This document shows, piece by piece, positions 23,993 through 33,343 of a stretch of DNA of 64,000 nucleotides. The stretch is taken from assembly GCA_001730015.1 (NCBI GenBank), contig MDLA01000125.1, positions 1-64,000 on the forward strand, in the 5' to 3' direction. The notes below the pieces were generated by a model. The model worked only from the letters and a program-made list of their open reading frames with translations. It had not been told where the DNA came from and searched no databases. This DNA comes from Chromatiales bacterium (ex Bugula neritina AB1) (GTDB taxonomy: Bacteria > Pseudomonadota > Gammaproteobacteria > Granulosicoccales > Granulosicoccaceae). Each line of letters starts with the position of its first letter. Within the stretch, counting starts at the first letter, position 1. Position numbers and translations under genes: made by a program.

Positions 23993-25084
23993 ATGCCATC
24001 AATTCAACTGCAGCAACTGACCAAACTATACGGCAAAGTGCAAGTACTGCATGGCATTGATCTGGATATGCAGGATGCCGAGTTTACCGTGCTTGTGGGT
24101 CCTTCCGGATGCGGTAAATCCACAACACTTCGAATGATTGCCGGTCTGGAAACGGTATCGTCGGGTGAAATATTTATCGATGGCAGACCGATCAGTCATC
24201 TGGAGCCGAAAGATCGCGATCTGGCAATGGTATTTCAGGACTATGCCTTGTACCCGCACATGAATGTCGCGAATAATATGTCTTTCGCCCTGCGGTTGCA
24301 AAAACGCCCGAAAAAAGAAATAAATCAAAAAATACAAGAAGTTGCCGCAATACTGGGCCTCACAGACTACCTGCACCGTAAACCAGCTGAGTTATCCGGC
24401 GGGCAGCGCCAGCGGGTGGCTATGGGACGTGCGCTTACGCGAGACAGTTCTACTTTTCTGTTCGATGAGCCATTGTCGAACCTTGATGCAAAATTGCGTA
24501 CGCAAATGCGCGCTGAGCTTGCAATGATGCGCAAGCGTGTGCACAAAAACATGATCTATGTAACGCATGATCAGATAGAAGCAATGACTCTGGCTGATCG
24601 CATCGTGGTTATGCACAGCGGGCGAATACAGCAACAGGGCACGCCGGAGGAATTGTTCAAGCGACCGGCCAACAAGTTTGTTGCAGGTTTTCTAGGTACG
24701 CCGCCGATGAATTTTTTAACGGCCACTATTGGGCAGCAGGGCGGGCAAACTCATCTAAGCGGGCCGGGTTTTTCAATTAGCTGTGATCAGCACACCATCA
24801 GCCGCATTGCCGATCACAAAAGGCCACAGATCGATATAGGTATCAGGCCGTCGGATCTGGTGTTTGATCCGCAGGCAGCGACACATGAATCACTTGAACT
24901 GCACGTCGATGTCTCGGAGTACGTTGGCGCGCAGTCGGTTTTAATCGGCAACTGTGCCGGTGAAAAAGTGATGGTAGAACTTAAATCAGATACGCCCATA
25001 GCGCTGGGTGAACGGCTTAAATTCCGGATCAATCTGGCTGATGTCCACCTGTTTGATCCAGTCAGTGAGCGTGCACTTCGTTAG
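23993..25084 (+). CDS. Sugar ABC transporter ATP-binding protein (UgpC/MalK type)
   Basis: A 363-residue ATPase powering the importer encoded next. Walker [10 protein letters not shown] (about residues 36-44), signature [15 protein letters not shown], Walker [15 protein letters not shown] and the switch His (VTHDQ) are all present. The last 120 residues form the TOBE/MalK regulatory domain. It is transcribed first, ahead of the binding protein, an unusual but known order. No fault seen. Confidence 0.92.
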   Translation: MPSIQLQQLTKLYGKVQVLHGIDLDMQDAEFTVLVGPSGCGKSTTLRMIAGLETVSSGEIFIDGRPISHLEPKDRDLAMVFQDYALYPHMNVANNMSFALRLQKRPKKEINQKIQEVAAILGLTDYLHRKPAELSGGQRQRVAMGRALTRDSSTFLFDEPLSNLDAKLRTQMRAELAMMRKRVHKNMIYVTHDQIEAMTLADRIVVMHSGRIQQQGTPEELFKRPANKFVAGFLGTPPMNFLTATIGQQGGQTHLSGPGFSISCDQHTISRIADHKRPQIDIGIRPSDLVFDPQAATHESLELHVDVSEYVGAQSVLIGNCAGEKVMVELKSDTPIALGERLKFRINLADVHLFDPVSERALR

Positions 25085-25128
25085 TATTCCCGATTATCAA
25101 CCCGTCTTTAATTCCTCAGGAGGAAACG

Positions 25129-26457
25129 ATGTTAAACAAAATTAGAACCCTGGCCCTTGCGGTTGCAGCCTCTGCCTGTATTGGTGGCCAGGCTGTGGCA
25201 GGTCCGTACGACGATTTTGCAGGCACCACGCTGGTGGTAAATTTCCCGGCGCATCCGCACTACAACGCGGTGATGAAAATACTGCCGGAGTTTACAAAAG
25301 AAACCGGTATCGAAGTAGAGGTTGATCAACTCCCCTATCTGAAGATGCGTGAGCGCCAGACTCTGGAGCTTGGTCAGGATGAGGGCGATTACGATCTCAT
25401 CGCCTATGTTGTATTTTCAAAAGCTGATTATGTCTACGCCGACCAACTGGAGAATCTAGCCCGTTATTTCATGAACCCGAAACTATCGGATCCTTCTTAC
25501 GACGCTGATGATCTGATTGATGGCTATGTCTATAACATCGGTTTTGCCGGTGGCAACAAGGGCTACCTGCAGGGTAAAACCGGATCCCTGTTTGGCGTCC
25601 CCTACGGATCCGAGACTTCAGTGCTCGGCTATCGCAAAGATATATTTGAAAAGCATGGTCTGAACGTTCCGCAAACCTATGACGAAATGCTCGATATCGC
25701 CTGTAAAATTCCTGAACTGGAACCAGGCATGGGCGGTCTCAGCTCGCGAGCAGCATCTGGCCATCACGCGAGTCACGCATTTCTGCTGCATCTGGCTCCA
25801 TTGGGCGGGCGTGTTTTTGACAACGAATGGAACCCCATTGTTAACAATGAAGCGGGCGTTAAAGCCGCCAACGCACTCAAGACAATTGTAGATTGCGGCC
25901 CTAAGGGTGCGAGCAGTTTCGGTTTTGGCGAAGCACTGGGTTCATTTCTGAATGGCGACACCGCGATGTTCCTCGATACCACAGTCGTGGCTGGCCAGAT
26001 CGATGATCCCAAAAAATCTAAAGTGGTCGGTAAGGTGGGCTGGGCAATGCACCCGATGGGAACCCGGCGTGGCAGCCAGACCGGCGGGTTTGGTATCGGC
26101 ATTCCTAAAAATGCAGAAAACAAAGACGCGGCGTTTTTACTGATGCAGTGGCTGACCTCTAAAAAAGGAGACAAGCTCGTGGCACTGGCCGGCGGTAATC
26201 CATCGCGCTTTTCGACTCATGAAGATGCAGACGTCAACGCTAAATTTCCGCACATGAAAACCTTCGGCGAAGCGCTTAAGCACGCTGACCCGGACTGGCG
26301 TCCGATTATTCCGGTGTGGGGAAAGATCAATGCCGATCTGGGTACTACTTTGTCGAAAGTACTGACAGAGGATCTCGATATCCAGCAAGCTCTTGATGGT
26401 GTTGCTGAACGTACTACGGCAATCATGGAAGAGGCGGGCTACTACACCTGGAAATAA
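25129..26457 (+). CDS. Sugar ABC transporter substrate-binding protein
   Basis: A 442-residue family-1 extracellular binding protein. An N-terminal signal peptide ends near VAG (about residue 24). SKADYVYADQLENLARYF and GFGIGIPKNAENKDAAFLLMQWLTS are typical of binding proteins of CUT1 importers. A strong ribosome binding site (AGGAGG) precedes the ATG. The ligand is not evident; the GntR-type operator and lactonase gene suggest a sugar, aldonic acid or lactone. Confidence 0.9.
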   Translation: MLNKIRTLALAVAASACIGGQAVAGPYDDFAGTTLVVNFPAHPHYNAVMKILPEFTKETGIEVEVDQLPYLKMRERQTLELGQDEGDYDLIAYVVFSKADYVYADQLENLARYFMNPKLSDPSYDADDLIDGYVYNIGFAGGNKGYLQGKTGSLFGVPYGSETSVLGYRKDIFEKHGLNVPQTYDEMLDIACKIPELEPGMGGLSSRAASGHHASHAFLLHLAPLGGRVFDNEWNPIVNNEAGVKAANALKTIVDCGPKGASSFGFGEALGSFLNGDTAMFLDTTVVAGQIDDPKKSKVVGKVGWAMHPMGTRRGSQTGGFGIGIPKNAENKDAAFLLMQWLTSKKGDKLVALAGGNPSRFSTHEDADVNAKFPHMKTFGEALKHADPDWRPIIPVWGKINADLGTTLSKVLTEDLDIQQALDGVAERTTAIMEEAGYYTWK

Positions 26458-26575
26458 AATAGCGCGATTACGTCAGCCCCGGGGCGTTGTGTCCCGGGTA
26501 TGGCCTGTTTGATCCGGTGGTTTCTTCAGCGGTTCAACAGCCTTGCTGGCTCAATTGAATGGCTATAATTGTCGC

Positions 26576-27487
26576 ATGAGCTACTCCACCCTGAATCGGC
26601 TGACGCCCTATATTTTTCTAGTGCCGGCGTTGGTGATTATGAGCATCGCGCTGATCTACCCGCTCGGCTATATGATCTATGGCAGTTTTCGATCGTGGGA
26701 TCCGAGCCAGGCGCTGCCCGAGACCGACTTTGTCGGCTTAGCCAATTATATCAGCCTGTGGAATGACCCGAGCTTTCGCGAGAGTCTGGTCGTCACGCTG
26801 AAGTTTGCCTTTTCTGTTGTTTCGATAGAAATGGTGATCGGGGTCGGTCTGGCATTGCTGCTTGATCGCAATTTACGCGGCATGTCGCTGCTGCGCACAT
26901 TATTTATTCTACCGATGATGATTGCACCGGTTGTGGTCGGTCTGATGTGGCGTTATATGTATCATCCGACAGTCGGTATATTTAATCGCTCGCTGGAAGG
27001 CCTGGGACTTGGCTCGGTCGACTGGCTGGGGCAGCACGCATTGATGTCTGTGGTAATTGCCGATATCTGGCAGTGGACACCTTTTATATTTATCCTCTCA
27101 CTGGCGGCGTTGCAGTCATTGCCGCGGTCGGCACTGGAAGCGGCGCGCATCGATGGCGCAACCGGCTGGCAGCAAATATTGCATATCAAGCTGCCACTGA
27201 TGATGCCGGTACTGATCGTAACCTGCCTTCTGCGCCTTACTGATGCATTCAAAGTGCTGGAAGTGATACTGGTTATGACTGAAGGCGGGCCGGGGCTTTC
27301 AACTGAAATTCTGGCGTTGCGTATCTCCAGAACAGCAACGGAATTCCGTGAGCTGGGTGTAGCGGCGGCTATGTCAAACTACCTTTTGATGCTTTTACTG
27401 TTACTGACACTCTTCATGCTTGCCTATAACAAGATGCTTGAGATAAGAGCATTGCGAGCACGCCGGATCGCTGAGGAAGAAGTCTAA
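26576..27487 (+). CDS. Sugar ABC transporter permease (MalF type)
   Basis: A roughly 303-residue inner-membrane protein with six predicted spans. The coupling-helix EAA motif reads ALEAARIDGATGWQQILHIKLPL. I start it at ATG 26576; a TTG 33 bases upstream keeps the frame but adds no family-like sequence. The stop shares a base with the next gene's ATG (TAATG), so the two permeases are coupled. Confidence 0.88.
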   Translation: MSYSTLNRLTPYIFLVPALVIMSIALIYPLGYMIYGSFRSWDPSQALPETDFVGLANYISLWNDPSFRESLVVTLKFAFSVVSIEMVIGVGLALLLDRNLRGMSLLRTLFILPMMIAPVVVGLMWRYMYHPTVGIFNRSLEGLGLGSVDWLGQHALMSVVIADIWQWTPFIFILSLAALQSLPRSALEAARIDGATGWQQILHIKLPLMMPVLIVTCLLRLTDAFKVLEVILVMTEGGPGLSTEILALRISRTATEFRELGVAAAMSNYLLMLLLLLTLFMLAYNKMLEIRALRARRIAEEEV

Positions 27488-28422
27488 TGGCCATTCAGGA
27501 GCGGCGCCAGCATCCGGCATTTTATGCTCTGCTTGTTATACTGATTATTATGTCAGTCGGGCCGATTGCGCTGATGTTTATTAATTCATTCAAGCTAGAC
27601 GTTGATATCATCTCCGGCACTTCCGGCCTATTGTTTCTGCCGACGATCCAGAATTATGAAACCGCGCTCTGCGATGTTCTGCCCTATGAGATCGATCACC
27701 TTGATTTCTGTGCGTTGAAGTTTGGTGGCGCATTTATAAACTCGCTGATCATTGCTCTTGTTTCTACTGTTCTGACGCTGATCATCGGCTGTATGGCAGC
27801 TTATGCTCTGGTGCGTTTTCGTTTCATGGGCAGAGATACGGTGTCCGGTACAACCTTAATGGTTCGCATGGTTCCACCGGCAGTATTACTGGTACCCGTA
27901 TTCGGTCTATGGAATAACGAGTTCTGCATTAGCAAAGCCAGCTGGTTTGGCGGGTGGATAAGAGACACCTTTGGCGGACGCGGCGACGTCTGTCTGGCCG
28001 GTACCCATTCAGGGATTATCCTGATCTATATCGCTATGAATCTGCCGTTTGTTATCTGGATTTTACAGAGCTTTATTGTGCAGGTACCCAGGCAACTGGA
28101 AGAAGCGGCGCGCATGGACGGAGCGGGCCCGTTTCAGGTGTTTTTCAAGGTAGTACTGCCGTTGATAAAGCCCGGGCTTGCTGCAGCGGCAATTTTTACC
28201 TTTCGTATAGCCTGGAACGAATACCTGCTAGCGTCCGCGCTATCAGACCGGGACACTAAAACGGTTCCTATTCTCATTGTTAACAATATGTCTGAATTCA
28301 ATGTGGAGTGGGGCGTGATTATGGCAACCGGCGTGTTGCTCGCTATACCCCCTGTCATTTTTACTCTGTTCGCATCGAGGCAGATAATCACCGGTATGAC
28401 TGCCGGTGCGGTAAAGGGGTAG
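27487..28422 (+). CDS. Sugar ABC transporter permease (MalG type)
   Basis: A 311-residue inner-membrane partner with EEAARMDGAGPFQVFFKVVLPL as EAA motif and several hydrophobic spans. An insertion between spans (about residues 48-75 and 140-165) has two Cys in each part (CDV...CAL and CIS...CLA), unusual for MalG-like permeases and possibly periplasmic. It is coupled to the MalF-type gene and followed 14 bases later by the cytochrome b561-like gene. Confidence 0.88.
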   Translation: MAIQERRQHPAFYALLVILIIMSVGPIALMFINSFKLDVDIISGTSGLLFLPTIQNYETALCDVLPYEIDHLDFCALKFGGAFINSLIIALVSTVLTLIIGCMAAYALVRFRFMGRDTVSGTTLMVRMVPPAVLLVPVFGLWNNEFCISKASWFGGWIRDTFGGRGDVCLAGTHSGIILIYIAMNLPFVIWILQSFIVQVPRQLEEAARMDGAGPFQVFFKVVLPLIKPGLAAAAIFTFRIAWNEYLLASALSDRDTKTVPILIVNNMSEFNVEWGVIMATGVLLAIPPVIFTLFASRQIITGMTAGAVKG

Positions 28423-28436
28423 TATAGGAAATAGCG

Positions 28437-29180
28437 ATGTGGGAATACCTGTCAGCACCGGTTGACGTGGATCGACTGCATGAAATTTCAGATTCCCGTT
28501 TATGGCATGCCCGTCTGATGTTTCTTGCCTGGGGCATTATTGCACCGCTGGCAGTCATTGTTGCGCGCTTTTTCAAGGTGCTCCCGGGTCAGGACTGGCC
28601 CAACCGCCTCGATAGCCAGTTCTGGTGGCTCTGTCACTGGGTCGGTCAGTCGATCGTGTGGGTACTGACAATTGTTGCTGTCAGCCTGATGTCGCCAGCG
28701 GAAACGGGCTCGATGCGCTGGCCGTTGCACTGGCATGGATGGCTGGGTTATTCCGTGGTGGTGCTGGTTTGTTTTCAGGTTGTGCTGGGGTATTTTCGCG
28801 GCAGTAAGGGTGGCCCGTCCAAACATCTGACCGATGGCTGTCCTGAAGGTGATCACTACCGCATGAGCAAACGTCGTCGTGTCTTCGAGATGGTGCACAA
28901 GTCGGCAGGTTACAGCACATTGTTGCTTAGCCTTGTTACGGTATTCACAGGCCTCTGGATGGTTAATGCTCCACGCTGGATGTGGTGTGTGATAATTATC
29001 TGGTGGTGTATTCTGGTTATTCTATTTGCCGTATTTCAACGCCGTGGTATGGCTTTCGATACGTATCAGGCTATCTGGGGTCCGGAGCCTGCTCACCCTG
29101 GAAACCGATTGCCTGTCGGCTGGGGTATGAACCGGTATAGAGTGACACGGCACACGAACGAGTTCAAACAGAAGGAGTGA
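28437..29180 (+). CDS. Cytochrome b561-like membrane protein
   Basis: A 247-residue protein with about five transmembrane spans. Histidines at matching depths (LWHARLMFLAWG, LCHWVGQS, LHWHGWLGYS, MVHKSAGY) fit the two-haem b561 / ferric reductase membrane fold, which moves electrons across the membrane from ascorbate- or quinol-like donors. It lies inside a sugar transport operon between the permease and the lactonase gene, where no electron carrier is expected. It may accept electrons from a periplasmic sugar dehydrogenase not encoded here (inference). Confidence 0.75.
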   Translation: MWEYLSAPVDVDRLHEISDSRLWHARLMFLAWGIIAPLAVIVARFFKVLPGQDWPNRLDSQFWWLCHWVGQSIVWVLTIVAVSLMSPAETGSMRWPLHWHGWLGYSVVVLVCFQVVLGYFRGSKGGPSKHLTDGCPEGDHYRMSKRRRVFEMVHKSAGYSTLLLSLVTVFTGLWMVNAPRWMWCVIIIWWCILVILFAVFQRRGMAFDTYQAIWGPEPAHPGNRLPVGWGMNRYRVTRHTNEFKQKE

Positions 29181-29182
29181 AT

Positions 29183-30103
29183 ATGTTTGGTGTGATAGAC
29201 GGTACCGGCTTTGAAGTGCTGGATGATCGATTCAACGAATGTTTTATCGGGCATGCGAGAGTAGAGCGGCTGTGGAGTGGCGCGCGCTGGTCCGAAGGCC
29301 CCGTCTGGTTTGCAGCGGGACGCTATCTACTGTGGTCTGACATACCCAGCAATTGCATGATGCGCTGGGATGAAACAGATGGCTCGGTATCGGAATTTCG
29401 CAGACCATCGAATAATTCCAACGGCAACACCATTGACCAGCAGGGTCGCCTGATCAGTTGTGAACACTTGACACGCCGGGTTACGCGTACCAACCACGAT
29501 GGATCGATCACGGTGCTCGCCGATCAATACCAGAGCAAGCGCCTGAATTCACCGAATGATGTGGTGGTAAAGTCAGATGGTTCAATCTGGTTCACTGATC
29601 CCTCTTATGGCATTTTAATGGATTACGAAGGTGATCGAGCATCCTCTGAAATAGACGGTTGCCATGTCTATCGTATCGATTCCCACAGTAGTGCAGTTAG
29701 CTGTGTAGCCAATGACTACGTCAAGCCTAACGGCCTGGCGTTCTCACCAGACGAAAAATTTCTCTATATTTCCGACACGGGAATTACCCATCAGAAAAAT
29801 GGCCCGGCCCATATACGCAGGCACCCCGTTGCTGACGACGGCACGCTCGGGGTCGGGTCGATCATAGCTGACTGCAGCGAAGGTGTTTTTGATGGCTTCC
29901 GTGTTGATCGGGCAGGTAGAATCTGGACCTCGGCCGCCGACGGTGTGCACTGCCTGAGTGAAGAAGGTGAGCTTCTGGGAAAGATCCTGATTCCCGAAAT
30001 GGTTGCTAACGTGTGCTTCGGCGGAGCAAAATTGAACCGTCTGTTTATTTGCGCAACAACCTCGTTATATAGTGTGTATTTGAATGTGAATGGCGCACGC
30101 TGA
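29183..30103 (+). CDS. SMP-30/gluconolactonase-family hydrolase
   Basis: A 306-residue six-bladed beta-propeller lactonase. Metal-site segments are visible: WSEGPVWF (Glu), SPNDVVVKSDGSIWFTDPSYG (Asn and Asp) and FSPDEKFLYISDTG. It would open a sugar lactone to the acid. I choose ATG 29183 because AAGGAG lies five bases before it; a GTG at 29177 overlaps that site. With the GntR-type operator it suggests an aldonolactone or aldonate pathway. Confidence 0.88.
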   Translation: MFGVIDGTGFEVLDDRFNECFIGHARVERLWSGARWSEGPVWFAAGRYLLWSDIPSNCMMRWDETDGSVSEFRRPSNNSNGNTIDQQGRLISCEHLTRRVTRTNHDGSITVLADQYQSKRLNSPNDVVVKSDGSIWFTDPSYGILMDYEGDRASSEIDGCHVYRIDSHSSAVSCVANDYVKPNGLAFSPDEKFLYISDTGITHQKNGPAHIRRHPVADDGTLGVGSIIADCSEGVFDGFRVDRAGRIWTSAADGVHCLSEEGELLGKILIPEMVANVCFGGAKLNRLFICATTSLYSVYLNVNGAR

Positions 30104-30186
30104 TGAGGTTTTTACCACCGGAGAGAGCAGGCATTGAGCCTATAAAAACCGGTCTGCAACGTTGGCATAATTAGCAGCGGTGCAAC

Positions 30187-31557
30187 TCACAACCCCTCCG
30201 CCAGTCTGTGCTGCCGGAGGTAGTTAATGCCATCGGTCACATTATCAAACTCACCGTTTAACTGCGCTTCAAAGGCCGCATCGAGTACCTTCCTGAATGA
30301 AGGCCCGCCTTTTACTCCAAAGTGCCTGATTAAATCCCGCCCCTGCACAATTGGCATTGGCGGCTCATGTTGTAGTGCCAGTTCTTCTGCAAGCTTTACA
30401 ATTTCGACCGATGTCGGGTGCGCGCCCTTTGCCAGTGGCGGCCGACCACTTTTATCGGCCTCCATGACCATCGCCAGTTCAGAAATAGTTGCGCTGCCAA
30501 GATTGCGCGCGAGACGTCTCACAAAGCGGTGGCTGATGTTGTCGATTTCAAGTGACAAGTGCACCATATGGTATTTAACCAGTGGCAGTACTCGCTCGAT
30601 CACGCGTGTTGTTGCACCGATCGACTTTAGAAAGTCTTCCGCTATCGGCACACCTTTTTCGGCGTGGCCGAAATTGGTATAGCGGCCAGCCTCATTTTTA
30701 GCCAGTGTTACCGGTTTTCCTATATCGTGGCACAGCAGGGCCAGTACCAGTACCAGTCGGTCTTCGCCTTCAATACCCTCTCGATCGGCCACCTCAACAG
30801 CTGCGTTCATACAGTGCATGGTATGTGTGAGAACACAACCTTCCGGGTGCCATTCAGGGTCTTGCGGGCTATTGTGCATATCTTGTAGTTGTGGGAACAG
30901 TTCCAGCCAGCCGGTGTCAATTAAAAATTGTATACCCAGGCCTGGCTGTTGCCCTTTGCAGCACAGTTTTACAAATTCGGTCCATATGCGTTCTATAGCC
31001 AGGGTATCGAACTCGCCAGCGAGCGTGCGGCACATTTCGGCTGTTTGTGCCTCTACCCGCATTTCAAAGCGCGCCGCAAACTGCATTCCTCGCAGCACGC
31101 GAAGTGGATCTTCAACAAACTGAGGGCTGGTAGCGCGGAGTATTTTTGCGCGTAAGTCATCAGCGCCGTTAAATGGATCGATCAACTCGCCGTCAGTAGA
31201 CTCTGCCATAGAATTAATGGTGTAGTCACGGCGCATCGCTGCCTCACGCGGTGACAGGCTGTGGTCGTGTTCGACTACAAAGCCTTTATGGCCACGCCCT
31301 GTTTTGCTGTCTCGCCTTGGCAGGCTGAAATCGTACTCCTCACCTTCGTGCCACAGTTTGATCACGCCAAACGATCGACCGACGGTGGCAACCCTGCCAA
31401 ACTTTTCGAGCACCCGGACCAACTGGTCATAGGGCAGACCGTAGACTTCAATGTCGACGTCTTTATTATCTATACCGAGCAGGTTATCGCGTACGCAGCC
31501 TCCGACTTTTAACGGCGTGCCGCCAGCCTGTTGGATCGCCTCCAGTAATTTTTTCAT
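30187..31557 (-). CDS. cca: Multifunctional CCA-adding tRNA nucleotidyltransferase
   Basis: A 456-residue class II CCA enzyme that builds or repairs the 3' CCA of tRNAs. The head domain shows the metal-binding VDIEVYG and the RRDYTINSMA motif; NDP binding follows with EDPLRVLRGMQFAARF. The C-terminal part carries an HD phosphohydrolase motif (LLCHDIGKP), as in gammaproteobacterial enzymes with phosphatase activity. It is a core housekeeping gene, supporting a chromosomal location. Two small genes precede it on the same strand. Confidence 0.93.
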   Translation of the reverse strand: MKKLLEAIQQAGGTPLKVGGCVRDNLLGIDNKDVDIEVYGLPYDQLVRVLEKFGRVATVGRSFGVIKLWHEGEEYDFSLPRRDSKTGRGHKGFVVEHDHSLSPREAAMRRDYTINSMAESTDGELIDPFNGADDLRAKILRATSPQFVEDPLRVLRGMQFAARFEMRVEAQTAEMCRTLAGEFDTLAIERIWTEFVKLCCKGQQPGLGIQFLIDTGWLELFPQLQDMHNSPQDPEWHPEGCVLTHTMHCMNAAVEVADREGIEGEDRLVLVLALLCHDIGKPVTLAKNEAGRYTNFGHAEKGVPIAEDFLKSIGATTRVIERVLPLVKYHMVHLSLEIDNISHRFVRRLARNLGSATISELAMVMEADKSGRPPLAKGAHPTSVEIVKLAEELALQHEPPMPIVQGRDLIRHFGVKGGPSFRKVLDAAFEAQLNGEFDNVTDGINYLRQHRLAEGL

Positions 31558-31764
31558 CTAGCTTTTTCGTCTGCGTGATACTTCCTTGCGAATACTGCCG
31601 GAATTCGCTTCTGGAAAGATCCAGATGCTTACTACCATTAGCGGGCCCAGAAACAGCGCAACCCACTTTTCGATGCCGCCGTCATGAGTATGGTCGTAAT
31701 AGAAAACGCTAAGGCAAACAATCAGGATAATCACTGAAAGAAGTACCTTCATGTGGGCTGGCAT
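31558..31764 (-). CDS. Small two-span membrane protein
   Basis: A 68-residue protein with two hydrophobic stretches (VLLSVIILIVCLSVFYY and VALFLGPLMVVSIWIF) and a basic tail. No family recognised. It starts in the stop of the DUF6166-like gene (TGATG) and its TAG directly abuts the cca start codon, so the three form an operon. A second ATG three codons in is also possible. Confidence 0.65.
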   Translation of the reverse strand: MPAHMKVLLSVIILIVCLSVFYYDHTHDGGIEKWVALFLGPLMVVSIWIFPEANSGSIRKEVSRRRKS

Positions 31765-32060
31765 CAGGGCTTGATCTCTGTCAGAACCGAATCGATATCG
31801 GAGGAAGTAAGGTCCCAGGTGTTATCCAGTTGTGACACCACTTCAGTCATATAGGGCACACTTAGCTTAATCGCCTGGGCAGGCTCAAGACCATGTGACA
31901 GCAGCAGCGCGAGTGCGAGCTGCCGTGGTTCGGGTCCCTGGTACGCCCACTCAAACCCCTGATCTGTAAACCGGGCGACGTGCAGACCGTGGTCCAGTGG
32001 AGATCCGTTTAGTGTGACGACTATTCCGTCAATGGTTCTGTCGCCGTGGTAATGATTCAC
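31764..32060 (-). CDS. DUF6166-like small protein
   Basis: A 98-residue protein whose FEWAYQGPEPRQLALALLLSHG core resembles the DUF6166 family, of unknown function. The frame is open to 32198, but the added part (including IFPPLYWILIQ) overlaps the divergent hydroxylase gene and does not look family-like; GTG at 32060 (VNHYHGD) is preferred. It is coupled to the two-span membrane protein gene. Confidence 0.65.
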   Translation of the reverse strand: MNHYHGDRTIDGIVVTLNGSPLDHGLHVARFTDQGFEWAYQGPEPRQLALALLLSHGLEPAQAIKLSVPYMTEVVSQLDNTWDLTSSDIDSVLTEIKP

Positions 32061-32157
32061 CCTGCGTGTGTGCCTTGTCTGTCTGGAATTGAAAATCGCT
32101 CTGTAGAGTGTATATTTATAGCAATTTTGTATCAAAATCCAGTAGAGCGGAGGGAAT

Positions 32158-32883
32158 ATGGAATTAAGCAATAGCCCCATGAGCGAACGACAGCTCAACT
32201 ATCGTAGTGTTTACCGGAATCGCATCGCCACCTGGTATAACGGCTTTGTTCACGTTGCACTGATTTATCTGATTGGTTTCAGTGCAATCTTTGTGTATGT
32301 CAGCCACATTGAGGAGCCCACATTGCTTGAGTGGCTGGTTGTTCCAACGGTATTTTTGCTGGCGAATTTTTTCGAGTGGTATCTGCATGCGCAAATTATG
32401 CATCGGCCGCGTAAGAATAAGGCGCTAAAAGCCATTTACACGCGCCACACTCTAATGCACCACCAGTTTTTCACCGATACCGAAATGCGTTTCGCCAACC
32501 CGACTGATTGGCGGGTGACTTTTTTTCCACCGTATGCGCTTATTGTTTTTATCTTGATGTCGGTGCCGCCGGCATTGCTTGTCGGTTTTTTATTTTCAGC
32601 AAATGCCGGTTTTTTCCTGATGTGCACAACGACCAGTGTCTATCTGATCTATGAATTCATGCATTTCTGCTGTCATATTGACGAAAACTGGTTTGTGCGT
32701 CACTGTCCCCTGGTTAATACCCTTCGGCGACATCACACCGCCCATCATAATCAGTCGATAATGATGAATCAGAATATGAACCTAACCTTCCCGATTTCGG
32801 ATTGGCTGTTTGGTACTTCAGATTTAGACCGGGGTCTGGTCGGCACTCTGTTCAATGGGTACAGCACGCGCTATAAAAAGTGA
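32158..32883 (+). CDS. Fatty acid hydroxylase/sterol desaturase-family membrane protein
   Basis: A 241-residue protein with several membrane spans and clustered histidines that would bind a di-iron centre: LHAQIMHR, RHTLMHHQF, MHFCCHID and RRHHTAHHN. The spacing of the first and last boxes fits the superfamily of membrane di-iron oxygenases acting on lipids or carotenoids. A good ribosome binding site (GGAGGG) precedes ATG 32158. It stands alone and ends ahead of the strong terminator at 33014. Substrate unknown. Confidence 0.82.
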   Translation: MELSNSPMSERQLNYRSVYRNRIATWYNGFVHVALIYLIGFSAIFVYVSHIEEPTLLEWLVVPTVFLLANFFEWYLHAQIMHRPRKNKALKAIYTRHTLMHHQFFTDTEMRFANPTDWRVTFFPPYALIVFILMSVPPALLVGFLFSANAGFFLMCTTTSVYLIYEFMHFCCHIDENWFVRHCPLVNTLRRHHTAHHNQSIMMNQNMNLTFPISDWLFGTSDLDRGLVGTLFNGYSTRYKK

Positions 32884-32953
32884 ATATTCTAGAACTGTTT
32901 TTCGGAGCTCAGTCGGAGCGTAGGCCAAACTCGGCTGACTTCCGTTGGCAGCC

Positions 32954-33211
32954 TTAAGAAGCGTGCAGGTGTCGGATGCTTACTCGGCGGGGTGAGTTGA
33001 ATAAAAACGCCGCGGGCGGCATCTTGCCGCCCTCTGTTTTTTTCGCTAGTGATGAATCGTTGTCTTCGTCTCTATCGTCGAACCAGTCATCAATTTCATC
33101 CAGCAAGCCGCGTTTGCCCAATTGACGCTGCCCTGACACACTTTTGGTGTGTGCCCCGCCCTTTCGCAGTATCGCGCCGGTGCGGATAACCGGGTTTCTT
33201 GGTAATGGCAT
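32954..33211 (-). CDS. Uncharacterised 85-residue protein
   Basis: The gene has a near-perfect ribosome binding site (AGGAGG) just before ATG 33211. The protein is basic at the start (PLPRNPVIRTGAILRKGGAH) and has an acidic centre (LLDEIDDWFDDRDEDND), with no family recognised and no membrane span. Its last quarter overlaps the bidirectional terminator at 33014-33043, which is odd for a real 3' end. The frame is also open upstream to 33418 through two hairpins, but the ribosome binding site favours this start. Confidence 0.55.
   Translation of the reverse strand: MPLPRNPVIRTGAILRKGGAHTKSVSGQRQLGKRGLLDEIDDWFDDRDEDNDSSLAKKTEGGKMPPAAFLFNSPRRVSIRHLHAS
33014..33043 (+). terminator. Rho-independent terminator after the hydroxylase gene
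   Basis: GGGCGGCA and TGCCGCCC form an 8-bp stem with a three-base loop, followed by TCTG and seven T. On the minus strand the stem is followed after six bases by five T, so it may also stop the opposite transcript. Confidence 0.85.
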
Positions 33212-33244
33212 AATGCCTCCTTCCTCAGTATGAATTGCAACTCC

Positions 33245-33275
33245 AGAGGAAACCACTGAGGTGCTGGTTTCCTCT
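33245..33275. repeat. 10-bp inverted repeat in leader of the 85-residue gene
   Basis: AGAGGAAACC and its exact complement GGTTTCCTCT flank 11 bases. It lies 34 bases upstream of the ATG at 33211 on the minus strand and can fold in that gene's leader. Confidence 0.55.
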
Positions 33276-33343
33276 TTGTAGAATTTATGCAGGAATTGTC
33301 CCGCTGCGGGCGTATCGGCTCCCCAATTACCGGTCACCACATG

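Noticed and set aside
26458..26575. Terminator between the binding protein and permease genes of the GntR-type operon
   Set aside because: The GC-rich segment (CCCCGGGG and CCCGGG) can fold in several ways, has no T-tract, and the genes read as one operon.
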